In this document: positions 46,320 through 59,094 of the stretch, in pieces | Position numbering within the stretch: position 1 is the first letter of the stretch | How the letters are laid out: each line of letters opens with the position of its first letter | NCBI GenBank assembly: GCA_009760885.1 | Contig: CM019702.1 | Coordinates: 51,019,738 to 51,083,737 of the forward strand | Direction: 5' to 3' | Length of the DNA stretch: 64,000 nt | From: Achatina immaculata | Lineage: Eukaryota; Mollusca; Gastropoda; Stylommatophora; Achatinidae | Program-made: the position numbers and the translations under genes | The notes under the pieces: model-generated | Told to the model about the DNA's origin: nothing | What the model saw: the letters and a program-made list of their open reading frames with translations, nothing else | Databases searched by the model: none

Positions 46320-46870
46320 ATTAGTGTTATGTTCTGTATACTATTAGTTTTATGTTCTGTCTACAATTAGTTTTATGTTCTGTCTACTATTAGTTTTATG
46401 TTCTGTCTACTATTAATGTTATGTTCTGTCTACTATTAGTTTTATGTTCTCATCTACTATTAATGTTATGTTCTGTCTACTATTAGTTTTATGTTCTGTC
46501 TACTATTAGTTTTATGTTCTGTCTACTATTAATGTTATGTTCTGTCTACTATTAGTTTTATGTTCTGTCTACTATTAGTTTTATGTTCTGTCTACTATTA
46601 ATGTTATGTTCTGTCTACTATTAGTTTTATGTTCTGTCTACTATTAATGTTATGTTCTGTCTGCTATTAGTTTTATGTTCTGTCTACTATTAGTTTTATG
46701 TTCTGTCTACTATTAGTTTTATGTTCTGTCTACTATTAATGTTATGTTCTGTCTACTATTAATTTTATGTTCTGTCTACTATGATTGTTATATTCTGTCT
46801 ACTATGATTGTTATATTCTGTCTACTATGATTGTTATATTCTGTCTACTATGATTGCTATGTTCTGTCTA
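46320..46870. repeat. 23-bp minisatellite
   Basis: About 24 units of TCTGTCTACTATTAGTTTTATGT. Confidence 0.95.
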
Positions 46871-46960
46871 CTCTGAGTGTTCTGTACTGACTACTGTAAT
46901 TGTTCTGTTTCCATACATTTCTCTAAGTTAACCTGTTTCTGTATAGAAGAATCGTTAAAG

Positions 46961-47085
46961 AGAACTAGTGTGGCCTGCTCAAAGTCTGGAGATTGTCGTG
47001 TCACACACTGGACAACGAAGCCATCACGTGATCTACAACGGCCAATGTTACTGCCAAATTCTGGTAACGAGCCGTTAGTTTAGTA
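46961..47085 (+). CDS. Possible small terminal exon, unknown
   Basis: TGTTTCTGTATAG followed by an open frame EESLKRTSVACSKSGDCRVT ... NSGNEPLV and TAG, with AATAAA just after. No upstream exon found and no family recognised; weak. Confidence 0.2.
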
Positions 47086-47249
47086 ATAAAAGTCATTTGT
47101 AATGTTTGAGAAGAAAAGAAAGAACAAATTAAGCTAAAAAAAATTTTAATCGTTTATTGGATACCGTGCTGTAAGTTTGTTGGAGCTCTACTTCTTATCA
47201 TGCAATGTCCTTGTTCAGCTGACTTTCTATTTTGTGCTACTTTCCAAAC

Positions 47250-48275
47250 TTTCACACACAGTTCCTACCCTCAGTAACAGGCCGTAGTTAGGCCTTTCCT
47301 ACCTTCAGTAACAGGCCGTAGTTCAGGTAGTTCCTACCCTCAGTAATAGGTCGTAGTTAGGCCTTTCTTACCCTCAGTAACAAGCCTATTTTGACAAACG
47401 TTCATACCAAAAGTAACAGGCCTAACGTACCTACCCTAAGTAACAGACCTATCTTGACTAACGTTTCTACCCTAAGTAACAGACCTATCTTGACTAACGT
47501 TTCTACCCTAAGTAACAGACCTATCTTGACTAATGTTTCTACCCTTAGTAACAGACCTATCTTGACTAATGTTTCTACCTTAAGTAACAGACCTATCATG
47601 ACTAATATTTCTACCCTAATAACAGACCTATCATGACTAATATTTCTACCCTAATAACAGACCTATCATGACTAATATTTCTACCCTAATAACAGACCTA
47701 TCATGACTAATATTTCTACCCTAATAACAGACCTATCATGACTAATATTTCTACCCTAAGTAACAGGCCTAAGATGACTAATATTTCTACCCTAAGTAAC
47801 AGACCTAAGATGACTAATATTTCTACCCTAAGTAACAGGCCTAAGATGACTAATATTTCTACCCTAAGTAACAGACCTATCTTGACTAACGTTTCTACCC
47901 TAAGTAACAGACCTATCATGACTAATATTTCTACCCTAAGTAACAGGCCTAAGATGACTAATATTTCTACCCTAATAACAGACCTATCATGACTAATATT
48001 TCTACCCTAAGTAACAGGCCTAAGATGACTAATATTTCTACCCTAAGTAACAGGCCTAAGATGACTAATATTTCTACCCTAAGTAACAGGCCTAAGATGA
48101 CTAATATTTCTACCCTAAGTAACAGACCTATCATGACTAATATTTCTACCCTAAGTAACAGGCCTAAGATGACTAATATTTCTACCCTAATAACAGACCT
48201 ATCATGACTAATATTTCTACCCTAAGTAACAGGCCTAAGATGACTAATATTTCTACCCTAAGTAACAGGCCTAAC
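47250..48275. repeat. 36-bp minisatellite
   Basis: Units of TACCCTAAGTAACAGACCTA plus TCTTGACTAACGTTTC; some units lack three bases. False frames with STLSNRPILTNV. Confidence 0.95.
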
Positions 48276-48289
48276 ATGACTAACGCTGC

Positions 48290-49798
48290 AGCTATTGCCA
48301 TAATCCCTGTAGTGGTGGAGTCAGCTAAAGAAGTATTACACGCCGGCGTTTTAGCTGCAGTCAGGGAGTGAAAATGTTACTACCATAACCCGCCCCAAGC
48401 CGGCACGATCTTGTGTTTCATCATCTTCACTGCATCGTCTCTCAGAACATCTCCAGCTACTTCTTTTTCCTTTGTGACATCTCTTATTTGTTTGATGCCA
48501 ACATTCTTCTCTGTGACATCTCTTATTTGTTTGATGCCAACATTCTTCTCCTGTTCACAGACTATTGTACCCTACTCCGAGCTTGCAGTGAACACTAGAA
48601 CTGGATAGTAACCGAATTAGGAACCGATTCTTCTGGTTTACTGCTGTGAAATCGGATATCAAATTTCCACGATGCAGTACACATACCGAATATCGAGTAG
48701 TAGCTCCTTGGAACCGCTTGAAAATATTATTAATAATATTATTATTATTCTATTAACATTTTTATTATAGTTATTAATGACAGATACAAAGTACGTAAGA
48801 AACGATTGAAAATGTGAGAACAGGTTAGAGAGGAAAACTCCAGCGTTATTAGTATTGTTACGACAGAATTAAATAGATACTTTAAAAAAATATGCACATG
48901 GATGCATAATACAGACTAAGAAGATTTACTCAGACAACAATAATACATGTGGAGACAGACAGACGGACACAGTGTAAACAGAAGTGAAATAATAATACCC
49001 AGGCGAGAAAACTGAATAGACGGACTTGACGCAACAGACTTACTGACAGGCGTGGCATATTTGCTAATCTTAGCACGCAATTTGCTTACATGAATAGCCC
49101 AGCGAACCGACTCCCAGAGGGAGTGGACCTACTCGTCCAATCAGTATGTAGTAACCAGCTGACTAATAGAAATATCTAGAATTGTGTCCTATTGGACAAC
49201 TGGCTTACGATATATAAGCCAAGCGAGCAGTTTTAAAAAAAAGGAGAGAGAACAGAAACGAGAAGTTAGAAGACAAGGACAGCAGGACAGGATAAAGACA
49301 AGGACAGCAGGACAGGATAAAGACAGACAGAAGATGTGTTTCAAGTGACGGTCCCGCGTGAGAAATGCCAAAGATGTTATATGTTTTCATTTGTGTAAAA
49401 TGCTTTCGGAGAAGTCTCAATTTGATACTAGTGAAATTCGTTTGGTGAATATTAAAGGAGATCTATAATTTGATTGAAGAACGAACCATCTGAATTTTAT
49501 AGTGACTAAGTGTGTTAATATTTCAGTCTTGTAATGAATCATATAGTGCCACATATAGCTACTTTCAGAACTTGTGAAATGAACGAAAAGAAGAAGTAAT
49601 AATGTGTATTAGTATATTAAAAGTGACAAGGAATAATAACTCTTATGTCAGCCACAACCTAAAATAGCAGTGAGAGTAAGTCAACCTAACGATTATATAA
49701 AAATACAGTAAATTCAAAGGAGAACACTTTGTCATCAACATTATAACAAATAGTATTAATTAAAGAACGCTCTCCATCAGTGTAATAATAATTTAGAA
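48290..49798. other. 3' flank of gene C
   Basis: A 39-bp duplication at 48470-48555, a 25-bp duplication at 49265-49325 and a segment near 49325 (GACAGACAGAAGATGTGTTT) matching the ends of the inverted repeat at 27408. No gene recognised. Confidence 0.55.
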
Positions 49799-50395
49799 CT
49801 ATTCTCTAAATTGTGTTATAAACTGTCGGAAAACATTTCTGTATTTGCTACTCATGAGATAGTAGATGAAGATATTCACTGAGGAGTTGATAGATTCTAG
49901 CACCAGACTTACACCTCCTATTGTTATACACAGATTTCTGTATTTACCATTAATAAAAAAGTTCGGCTCCACCGCCATAGCTAAGAAAAGAACGCAAACG
50001 GGAATAAAACAAGCGATGAACAGTGTAGAAATGATGACCACCATTTTGGCCACCTTCTGATTACGATCTGTTACGTGGTCACCTTGACCTGCTGACGTCG
50101 ACAAGTTTCTCCACTTGTTCTTCTTCTGCAGCTTTACAACTAACAATATTGTGCAGATAATGATGACGAGGAAAGCGCTGAAAGGAATGACAACGTTGTT
50201 GATAAGATAAGAAACTTTCTCTGTCTCTTCACGATCTTGAGTAGAGACTAGTCCAATGAGGGTCTTGTTTCTTGCTAGAAAGAACTTCAAGTCCAGCGTG
50301 TTGGCCAAGTAGGATGGGGTAGCAGTAGATATGAGTATAATGTAGGTGGAGACAATGACAACTGTTACTTTCTTTCGTGTCACAACATTTTTGAC
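49799..50395 (-). CDS. Gene C exon 3 (TM4 to C terminus)
   Basis: 597 bp, 199 codons including TAG. It begins VKNVVTRKKVTVV and contains NKTLIG, TM5 (VIPFSAFLVIIICTILLVV), RNQKVAKM, TM6 (FIACFIPVCVLFLAM) and TM7 (SSVNIFIYYLMS). The C-terminal tail is short. Confidence 0.9.
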   Translation of the reverse strand, partial: VKNVVTRKKVTVVIVSTYIILISTATPSYLANTLDLKFFLARNKTLIGLVSTQDREETEKVSYLINNVVIPFSAFLVIIICTILLVVKLQKKNKWRNLSTSAGQGDHVTDRNQKVAKMVVIISTLFIACFIPVCVLFLAMAVEPNFFINGKYRNLCITIGGVSLVLESINSSVNIFIYYLMSSKYRNVFRQFITQFRE

Positions 50396-53300
50396 CTGTC
50401 AGAATAAGAATTTAATCGGTGAAACTCCAGTCATTGAAGCTGGTAAATGAAACTGGCTATTAAGCAAAATTTACTCCACAAAATAGCCCATTTTAAAACA
50501 AGAAGCCGAACAAGAAAAGACAAATTAAAGTGCACTTTACAAGTCAGCAAAATGTCAGGATAGATAATGTAGAAAGTTCAGAAGAAAAGCTACAGAGTTC
50601 AACGTTTTGGGACAACTAGACAGGGCTAATGTAGGGATATCTTTCTTACTATTTACAAAAGTAAAGCGAAGATAAGATGCAGCCATCCAACACATCCTGA
50701 AGTCACAGAGCGCAAAACAATCAGTCACCAGGTACTCGGTTTACTAACCAGGTGCTACCCGCTTAAGTCCCAGCATTTTTTTTCTGCATAAACCACAAAA
50801 AAGCCCCGGGTTGACCCAGCCTCTAAAAATGGCTACCAGAGAAATCTGGGGAAAGTAAAGCGGCCAGGCGTGATACATCACACTTTCAAGTGCCGACGGT
50901 CATAGAAAATACGGGCCTAACACCGTATTCCCAATCAATCAATCAATCAATCAATCAAGTGCCGTGCCGCGTGGCGTAGGTGATCATTTCTCTCCACAAT
51001 TCCCTGTCTTTAGACTTGATTATGAGATCCGCCGGTGACTTTCTTCCTAGCCACACTGACAGCTCATCCAGTAACTTCTCTCTCTGTCTTCCTCTGTCTC
51101 TTCTTCCCTCAGTTTTTCCACTTGCCACAATGTGTTTTAGTTTTCCTCTTCTCAGAAAATGTCATACACATCTCGCTTGTCTGCCTCTGATCGTTGCTGT
51201 AATTTGTCTTTTAACTCCAACCTCTCTTAAGACTTCTTCGTTGGTTTTCTTAGCTGTCCATGGTACCTTCAAAATCCTTTTTACGAACCACATTTCCATG
51301 GTCTCCATTTCTCACTGTACTCTCTTATTCATGGACCATGCTTCACATCATAAAACAAAATTGGCTCGATGTAACATTTAAGAACTCGGAACCTTGTTTC
51401 CATTAATACTGATCTGTTGCACAAGATGTTTCTCATTTTCTAGAATGCTGACTTGGCCTGAGCACGTCTGCTTTTTATTTCATTGTGACATTTCCCATCA
51501 GTTGTTATAATTGTTCCTAAGTACTTGAATCTATCAACTTGTTTCAGTTCTGTACCATCGATGGTAGTGCTACATTTTGGTGGTATTCTTTTCCTTGAGA
51601 TGACCATCACTTCAGTTTTCTTTTTATTCAGGCTGAGACCTTTACTTTTAATTTCACTAACCACGATGTCCAGAAGAGCCTGTAGCTCCCTTTCACTTTT
51701 AGCAATCAGAACTGTGTCGTCTGCATATCTTAAGTTGTTAAGTTTGTACACGCCAACTGATATTCCTGGCAAGTTCTTTATATTTCTCATTATGTTTTCT
51801 CTGGACAAGGAGAAGAGGTCAGGAGATAGAACACATCCTTGTCTCAATCCCAATTTTATGCCTTGGAATGCTCCTATTTGGTTCTCAACCCTCATTGCTG
51901 CTGATTGCTGCCAGTATATGTTTTTGATAAGATTCAGATCTTTCCCATGTTGATGTCTTCCAGCATTTTATAACTTCTGTGTCCTCACTTTATCGAATGC
52001 TTTACAGTAGTCTATGAAGCATAAGTATAGGTCTGTCTTTACTTCTATTGATCTTTCCATCAATGTTATATATATATATATACCATTACTTGTGTCTTTT
52101 CCTTCGACGAGGCCACACTGTTCTTCAGCGATGTCTGGCTTTATTTTTCCCCTGACTCTTCTCATGACAATATGTAGCAGGATTTTGGTAACATATCTCA
52201 TAAGACTAATGGTTCGATCGTCTTCACATTCAAGTTCACCTTGTTTCTTTGGTAGGACAAAGAAAACTGATTGCAAAATGTCTGATGGGACATAGTTACT
52301 GTTATAAATGTCATTCAGCAATCTGGTAATAATTTTTATGCCAAGCTCTCCTAATGCTTCCAATTCTTCCTTGGTGATTTTATCTGGTCCTGGTGCTTTG
52401 TTGTTCTTCATGTGTTTGATGGCTTCTTCCATTTCTGCTTTTAATATGGGAGACCTTTCAATATGATTTCGGATATCTATTTCGCTCATATTGTCCTCAT
52501 AGAGTTCTCTAATGTATTCACTCTGTCTTGCCATTATTTCATATCTGTCCATTACTGTATGCCCCTCCTTTGACTTCAGGCAACTAGTCTTGTGATATGT
52601 CCTTCTGTTTGTTAACTCCTTTATTTGATTGTATATGTCTCTTGCATTTCCACGATGGTGTGTCTGTTTCACTACATTTCTTATTTAGCCACTCATCTTT
52701 AGTTTATTACATGAGTCTTATTTCTTTATTTATTTTGTCATATTCATCTTTATTTTCCTTAAGACTTCTTCTCCGATCCATTTGTTGCAAAATTTCTTCT
52801 GTCATCCACCCCTGTTTAGTGTGTCTTTTATTTGGAGGTAGGATTTCAATAGATGTTTGCTGAATAGAGTCTTTGAGCATATTCCATTGTTCATCAATCG
52901 TTTCAATCTTCTCTATAGCATTATATCTATTATGTACTATGGTCCTATATTGTTCTTGTATTGCTTTATGTTTCCGTACCAGCTCTCTATCTAGTTCTTT
53001 GTTTTTAGCTGCTACCTTTAACCTCTTTAAATTCTCACTTTTCCTACGACTGGGATGTGGTCACTGTTACATTCTGCTTTTGGTCTTGTTTTCACTGATA
53101 TTAGTGAGTTCCTGAATCTTCTGTTGATCATAATGTAATCTATCTGGTTACGTATGTTATTATTTGGGCTTTTCCATGCTTTGGGTGTTGTTGAAACCAA
53201 GTATTTCCTATTATCAGTTCATTTTTTTTTCTCTCCACTCAATCAACATCTCTCCTTTTGTAATTCTGATACCTAGTAGCTTCACTGTCTTGTCCAGCCC

Positions 53301-56300
53301 CTAACATGCTTTAAATGTATCCCTAACATGCTTTAATGGCATGGTCACGGTAATATTTACTTTTTTTTAACCTACAACAAAATACTGCAGACTCTGTGAA
53401 CACAAAGTTAATGATTAAAACTAAGGGACTGACCTGCGCAGTTATACACAGGCATCTCTCATACCTTTAATGGTGTTGTTATACACAGACAATCTTTCAT
53501 ACCTTTAATGGTGTTGTTATACACAGACAATCTTTCATACCTTTAATGGTGTTGTTATACACAGACATCCCTCATATCTTTAATGGTGTTGTTATACACA
53601 GACATCCCTCATATCTTTAATTGTGTTGTTATACACAGGCAATCTTTCATACCTTTAATGGTGTTGTTATACACAGACATCTCTCATACCTTTAATGGTG
53701 CTGTTACACAGAAACATCTCTCATACCTTTAATGGTGATGTTATACACAGACATCTCTCATACCTTTAATGGTGTTGTTATACACAGACATCTCTCATAC
53801 CTTTAATGGTGCTGTTATACACAGACATCTCTCATACCTTTAATGGTGCTGTTATAGAGAGACATCTCTCATACCTTTAATGGTGCTGTTATACACAGAC
53901 ATCTCTCATACCTTTAATGGTGCTGTTATACACAGACATCCCTCATACCTTTAATGGTGCTGTTATACACAGACATCCCTCATACCTTTAATGGTGTTGT
54001 TATACACAGACATCTCTCATACCTTTAATGGTGCTGTTATACACAGACATCTCTCATACCTTTAATGGTGTTGTTATACACAGACATCCCTCATACCTTT
54101 AATGGTGTTGTTATACACAGACATCCCTCATACCTTTAATGGTGTTGTTATACACAGACATCCCTCATACCTTTAATGGTGTTGTTATACACAGACATCC
54201 CTCATACCTTTAATGGTGTTGTTATACACAGACAATCTTTCATACCTTTAATGGTGTTGTTATACACAGACAATCTTTCATACCTTTAATGGTGTTGTTA
54301 TACACAGACAATCTTTCATACCTTTAATGGTGTTGTTATACACAGACAATCTTTCATACCTTTAATGGTGTTGTTATACACAGACAATCTTTCATACCTT
54401 TAATGGTGTTGTTATATACAGACAATCTTTCATACCTTTAATGGTGTTGTGATACACAAACATCTCTCTAGTGTGATTACTGCAGTGATCCAGCCAGATA
54501 TACGAGCAAAGGCTGCGTGGGGTATTCCGCCAGTAAGATAGTTCACTTCTATAGCATCGAAAGGTAGGTCTGCTGCGAGGAAAGCTGGGGTATAGCAGAT
54601 GTTTAACCAGATGGAAGTGCTCAGACAACCCAGGTCTGAGATGTTTAACCAGATGGAAGTGCTCAGACAACCCAGGTCTGAGATGTTTAACCAGATGGAA
54701 GTGCTCAGACAACCCAGGTCTGAGATAGCCAGACCTGTTTTGGGATTTGAATCAATGAATGACCTAATCGTTTAGTCTTTACTCAGAAATTGTACAATGT
54801 ATTTGTCTATCAAATAAAGTACAAAGGAAGCAAGCACTAAACTGGTATTGCTATGTTGTTATTCGCTTCAGATGTGTCAGTTCAGCAGATAATTAATTAG
54901 TATAACTTTTATATTAGCAACAGGGATTTCTGTAAACCAGTATCAAAAAATATAATTAACTAAAGCTTATATAAGGAAAATAGACTAATTGCTGCAAATG
55001 ATATTGTAATAAAATGGCCACAGCGACACAACGCTCTGTCAGAAACAAAGAAACATGTGTGGCTCTATGATACACCGCTCTATCATAAAAAAAGAAATAT
55101 GTGTGGCCCTATGATACAACGCTATGTCAGAAAAAAAGAAATATGTGTGGCCTTATGACACAACGCTCTGTCAAAAACAAAGAAATATGTGTGGCCCTAT
55201 GATACAACGCTCTGTCAGAAACAAAGAAATATGTGTGGCCCTATGACACAATGCTCTGTCAGAAACAAAGAAATATGTGTGGCCCTATGACACAACGCTC
55301 TATCAGAAACACAGAAATATGTGTGGCCCTATGACACAACGCTCTGTCAGAAACAAAGAAATATGTGTGGTCCTATGACACAACGCTCTGTCAGAAACAA
55401 AGAAATATGTGTGGCCCTATGATACAACGCTCTGTCAGAAACAAAGAAATATGTGTGGCCCTATGATACAACGCTCTGTCAGAAACAAATATGCAACAAC
55501 TCTCTAGTGAAGAGAGCGGGACAACTGCAGACAAGTTTTTCGGCCCTATTAAAGAGATATAACACACTAAAAATATACGAGTTATGAATCAATAAACATT
55601 TTATATATCACAGAGGTTTATTTTTGTTCTAAGTATTACGTCTTGGAGGGTTTTTTATTCCAAGTAATATATCATAGAGGTTTATTTATGTTCTAAGTAA
55701 TATATCATAGAGGTTTATTTATGTTCTAAGTAATATATCATAGAGGTTTATTTATGTTCTAAGTAATATATCATAGAGGTTTATTTATGTTCTAAGTAAT
55801 TTATCATAGAGGTTTATTTATGTTCTAAGTAATATGTTTTACACATTTATTTTTGTTCTAAGTAATGATGGGATGTAAAACGCAAATATAACCTTATATC
55901 TTCTTTCACATCACATTTCTCTACTCTCTTACTTTTGACGTCAGCTGATCGCTAAGAATTTGAAGTTGATATTATTGTGTAAAACATCAGAATTAGAAAA
56001 ATCCACTTTTTGATGTTAAAGCTTCCATTAGTAGCCGACATTCATAAGTGGAAATCTAGAATCCTTATTTCTCATGATTGTCAGAACAGGTAAGAGACAG
56101 GTTGAACTGGAACATTAAGCAGTTTTGTTTTGAATGTTCAAGGAAATAAAAAATATTTTTTGTCCTGGAAGATGAAATAACAAGAGTAGTCCAATTAATT
56201 TAATTCATGTGACTGAAAACATTGAATGTTTATGTGGAGAATAATTTAGTTCATATGACTGAAAACATTGAATGTTTATGTGGAGAATAATTTAGTTCAT

Positions 56301-59031
56301 ATGACTGAAAACATTGAATGTTTATGTGGAGAATAATTTAGTTCATATGACTGAAAACATTGAATGTTTATGTGGAGAATAATTTAGTTCATATGACTGA
56401 AAACATTGAATGTTTATGTGGAGAATAATTTAGTTCATATGACTGAAAACATTGAATGTTTATGTGGAGAATAATTTAGTTCATATGACTGAAAACATTG
56501 AATGTTTATATGGAGAATAATTTAGTTCATATGACTGAAAACATTGAATGTTTATGTGGAGAATAATTTAGTTCATGTGACTGAAAACACTGAATGTTTT
56601 ATGGAGAATAATTTAGTTCATGTGACTGAAAACATTGAATGTTTATGTGGAGAATAATTTAGTTCATGTGACTGAAAACATTCCATGTTTATGTGGAGAA
56701 TAATTTAGTTCATGTGACTGAAAACATTGAATGTTTATGTGGAGAATAATTTAGTTCATGTGATTGAAAACATTGAATGTTTATGTGGAGAATAATTTAT
56801 TTCATATGACTGAAAACATTGAATGTTTATGTGGAGAATAATTTAGTTCATGTGACTGAAAATAATTAATGTTTATGCCGATACCAATTTAGATCCTGTG
56901 ATTGAAAACATTGCCTGTTTATGTGAATAATGATTTAGTTCATATGACTGAAAAGAATTAATGTTTATGCCGATACCAATTTAGATCCTGTGACTGAAAA
57001 CATTGCACGTTTATGTGGATAATACTTTAGTTCATGTGAATGAAAATAGTGCAATTTTATGTGAATAATAACTTAGTTCATATGACTGAAAATATTGCAT
57101 GTTTATTTCGAGAATAATTTAGTTCCTTTGACTGAAAACAATGAATATTTAAGTGAAGTAGATACTAAATTATTTCCTGTGAATGAAAACAGTGCAATTT
57201 TATGTGGAGAATAATTTAGTTCCTGTGTCTGAAAACAATCCATGTTTATGTGGATAATAATTTAAATAATATGACTGAAAAACACGGCATATTTATGTGG
57301 ATAATAATTTAGCTCATATGAATGAAAACACTGCATATTTATGTGGATAATAATGTAGTTCATATGAATGAAAACATTGCATGTTTATGTAGACAAAGTT
57401 GTCAGTCATAAAACTCAGAGAATCTAATAATGAATAAGCCTTTTCTAAACTCACGAAGAAACAAAGTAGCAAAAGGTTCACTCATGAACACTCGTGAAGT
57501 GTGAAGTAAGATACTGAACAAGTAATGTTCGCTTCATGTTCATATTTAGCCACGGAAACAGAAGGTCGTGGAGGGATTGTGATATCAGCATTGTAAGATG
57601 CTACCTGTGATACAGGTGGCGAACGGGTAGGAAAGGGAGCTTACTCCAGCCTGGCGTTATCTCACTGTATCTTACCTGTGTCACCTGAGTATAACCTTCA
57701 TAACACAGAAGATAACTGTCGAATATTTGCATTAGTGGACATCATCATCATCATTATCATCATCATCATCATTATCATCATCATCATCAACATCATTATC
57801 ATCATCATCATTGTTCAGTGTCTGATCATCATTAGCCTTGCTGATTGGTATGTCTGATCTCAGCAACGCCATCATCACAGCGCTTACACCACTGACATGA
57901 ACCCAGAATAGAATTAGTGGATGTTATTTCTAAAAACGGACAAAACATATTTCGCTTCCGGACATTAACGGTCAAGGGCAAAAGTGAAACAATAATGATT
58001 ACATTTATCCTCTTCTGCTGATCTGTCCAGCATGGCCATCTCTGTGATCCACGCCGCTGTTAGCTTGGATCAGATGTAAAGTGACCAATGGGTCAAAACA
58101 GTTATGTCTTAATGGACCAGGAAATAAAACTTATCACGTCGCCACGAAGATCCACCACAGTGAGGACCCACGTCATGAGGACCCACTGCTATGATGATCA
58201 CCGTTCTGAGGACCCGCTACCAAGGATCCGTTCCTATGAGGACCCACTGCTGTGAGGACCCACTGCTATGATTTCTTATCCCGCGGTCATGTTGAGCTAT
58301 GCATGTCCTCACTTTCCTGACTACAGATCTCTGTGATTTTTTTTAGCGAAAAGAGAGCACAAATAACAACAAAATACCGTTACAACAAAATACCGTTACA
58401 ACAAAATACCGTTACAAAAACCTCAACAAAAACTATTCTTAAAGCGTTGGTGAAACATTTTTAGCTTACAAATAGTATCAACAATTTGTTATCATTCATT
58501 GATACTATTTTCTTACTGCAAGGTTAATTTTACAGTGCAACAGAAAGAAGCAAACAAAACATAATCTCCATTAGCATGGAAGTGAAACAATAAATCACAT
58601 GCCACGTTGTATTCACACTATATAAAAACTGATCACACTGTTTTCACATCATGCAAAACCAGACCACACTGTATTCACACTACATAAAACCTGATCACAC
58701 TGTTTTCACATCATGTAAAACCAGACCACACTGTATTCACACTACATAAAACCTGATAACGCTTGTTTCACATCCTACAAAATCTGACATAAAAAATTTC
58801 TTTACCTAAAAGACTAACGTTGACTGGGTCCTTGAAGCCTTGCTTCATAAAACAGAAGATGTTGATGATGTTTGCTCCTGCTCCAAAAACATCAGTCACT
58901 TGACTCACGCAGGTGAGTGTCACCCACTGGATGATAACTACAGTCTGCTCACTGATGATCTCTGTCTCCACACCCTGCCTGGCCTGATCAAGACCGCGCC
59001 AATCTGACAGATTTCCAGGTTGGTTCTGCAT
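49799..59031 (-). CDS. Receptor gene C: class A GPCR with in-frame triplicated TM2 segment (3 exons)
   Basis: Paralogue of A and B with exons 59031-58806, 54734-54436 and 50395-49799, giving 373 aa. Donors are TTAG|GTAAAG and AAAG|GTATGA; acceptors are AAACAG|GT and TGACAG|GTC. The N terminus has NLS. E165-R166-C167 replaces DRY. TM6 has CFIPV and TM7 has SSVNIFIYY. Exon 2 is 299 bp rather than 215 because a 42-bp unit encoding ISDLGCLSTSIWLN occurs three times (residues 79-92, 93-106, 107-120). The frame stays open, but the protein would carry three D2.50-containing TM2-like segments, so normal folding is doubtful. It could be an expressed variant, an allele, or a pseudogene that still looks intact. 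Intron 2 holds a SINE, a LINE and a 1-kb minisatellite. Confidence 0.82.
50700..50958 (+). mobile_element. SINE-like element with (AATC)n tail
   Basis: CCGCTTAAGTCCCAGC resembles a B box; the body (CCCGGGTTGACCCAGCCTCT, AAATCTGGGGAAAGTAAAGC) resembles SINE bodies common in molluscs as I remember them. Ends in five AATC units shared with the adjoining LINE. Confidence 0.6.
50959..53300 (-). mobile_element. Long 5'-truncated APE LINE in gene C intron 2
   Basis: Reads right to left: endonuclease end (IDYIMINRRFRNSLISVKT, SDHIPVVG near 53060-53200), RT region 52672-51968 (NNKAPGPDKITKEELEALGE, LCFIDYCKAFDKV), RT catalytic RYADDTVLIAKSE (about 51727), FKYLGTIITTDGK, and a basic tail ending in a (TTGA)n tract. 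A few stops and frame changes, including one between the two RT halves. Confidence 0.9.
53440..54435 (-). repeat. Exon-2-derived splice-donor minisatellite, gene C
   Basis: About 27 units of 37-38 bp directly intronic of exon 2 C, largely homogeneous. Each repeats the ITTPLK coding end followed by GTATGA. Two subtypes differ by CATCTCTCAT versus CAATCTTTCAT. Confidence 0.9.
54436..54734 (-). CDS. Gene C exon 2 (triplicated TM2, TM3, ERC)
   Basis: 299 bp, equal to the 215-bp paralogous exon plus two extra 42-bp units. After the repeats it continues ICYTPAFLAADLPFDAIE, then TM3 and TLERCLCITTPLK, ending at donor GTATGA. The repeats are near-identical, implying recent expansion. Confidence 0.82.
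55020..55490. repeat. 44-bp minisatellite, gene C intron 1
   Basis: About 11 units containing GAAATATGTGTGGCCCTATG and CGCTCTGTCAGAAACAAA. Confidence 0.95.
55600..55865. repeat. 33-bp minisatellite
   Basis: About seven units of GAGGTTTATTTATGTTCTAA plus GTAATATATCATA. Confidence 0.95.
56190..57400. repeat. 46-bp minisatellite
   Basis: About 26 units containing GAATGTTTATGTGGAGAATA and ATATGACTGAAAACATT, homogeneous at the left and decaying to the right. Confidence 0.95.
57401..58800. other. Remainder of gene C intron 1
   Basis: (ATC)n at 57740-57815, GAGGACCCACTGCT repeats near 58150-58270, ACAAAATACCGTTACA x3 near 58370 and 30-40 bp repeats at 58620-58770. No gene seen. Confidence 0.7.
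58806..59031 (-). CDS. Gene C exon 1 (N terminus, TM1)
   Basis: 226 bp from a true ATG (MQNQPGNLSDWRGLDQARQ) through TM1 (CVSQVTDVFGAGANIINIFC) to NVSLL and a split Gly at donor GTAAAG. It is the closest relative of the broken exon D at 9150-8939, and the two upstream regions are also alike. Confidence 0.87.
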
Positions 59032-59094
59032 TTTAACTTAATACTGACAATAACTGACACTCTTTACTCTGACATGATATAAATCAGGCACTAA

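Noticed and set aside
45603..46347. Three overlapping 220-244 codon frames (ARLKVL, LASTFS, LLVPSV repeats)
   Set aside because: An 18-bp array leaves several frames open. Not a repeat protein.
47391..48207. Plus-strand frames of STLSNRPKMTNI repeats
   Set aside because: 36-bp minisatellite artefact.
53440..54435. Reading the exon-2-derived units as many extra coding exons
   Set aside because: Each lacks an acceptor before the donor and the unit (37-38 bp) is not a multiple of three; they are better seen as repeated donors.
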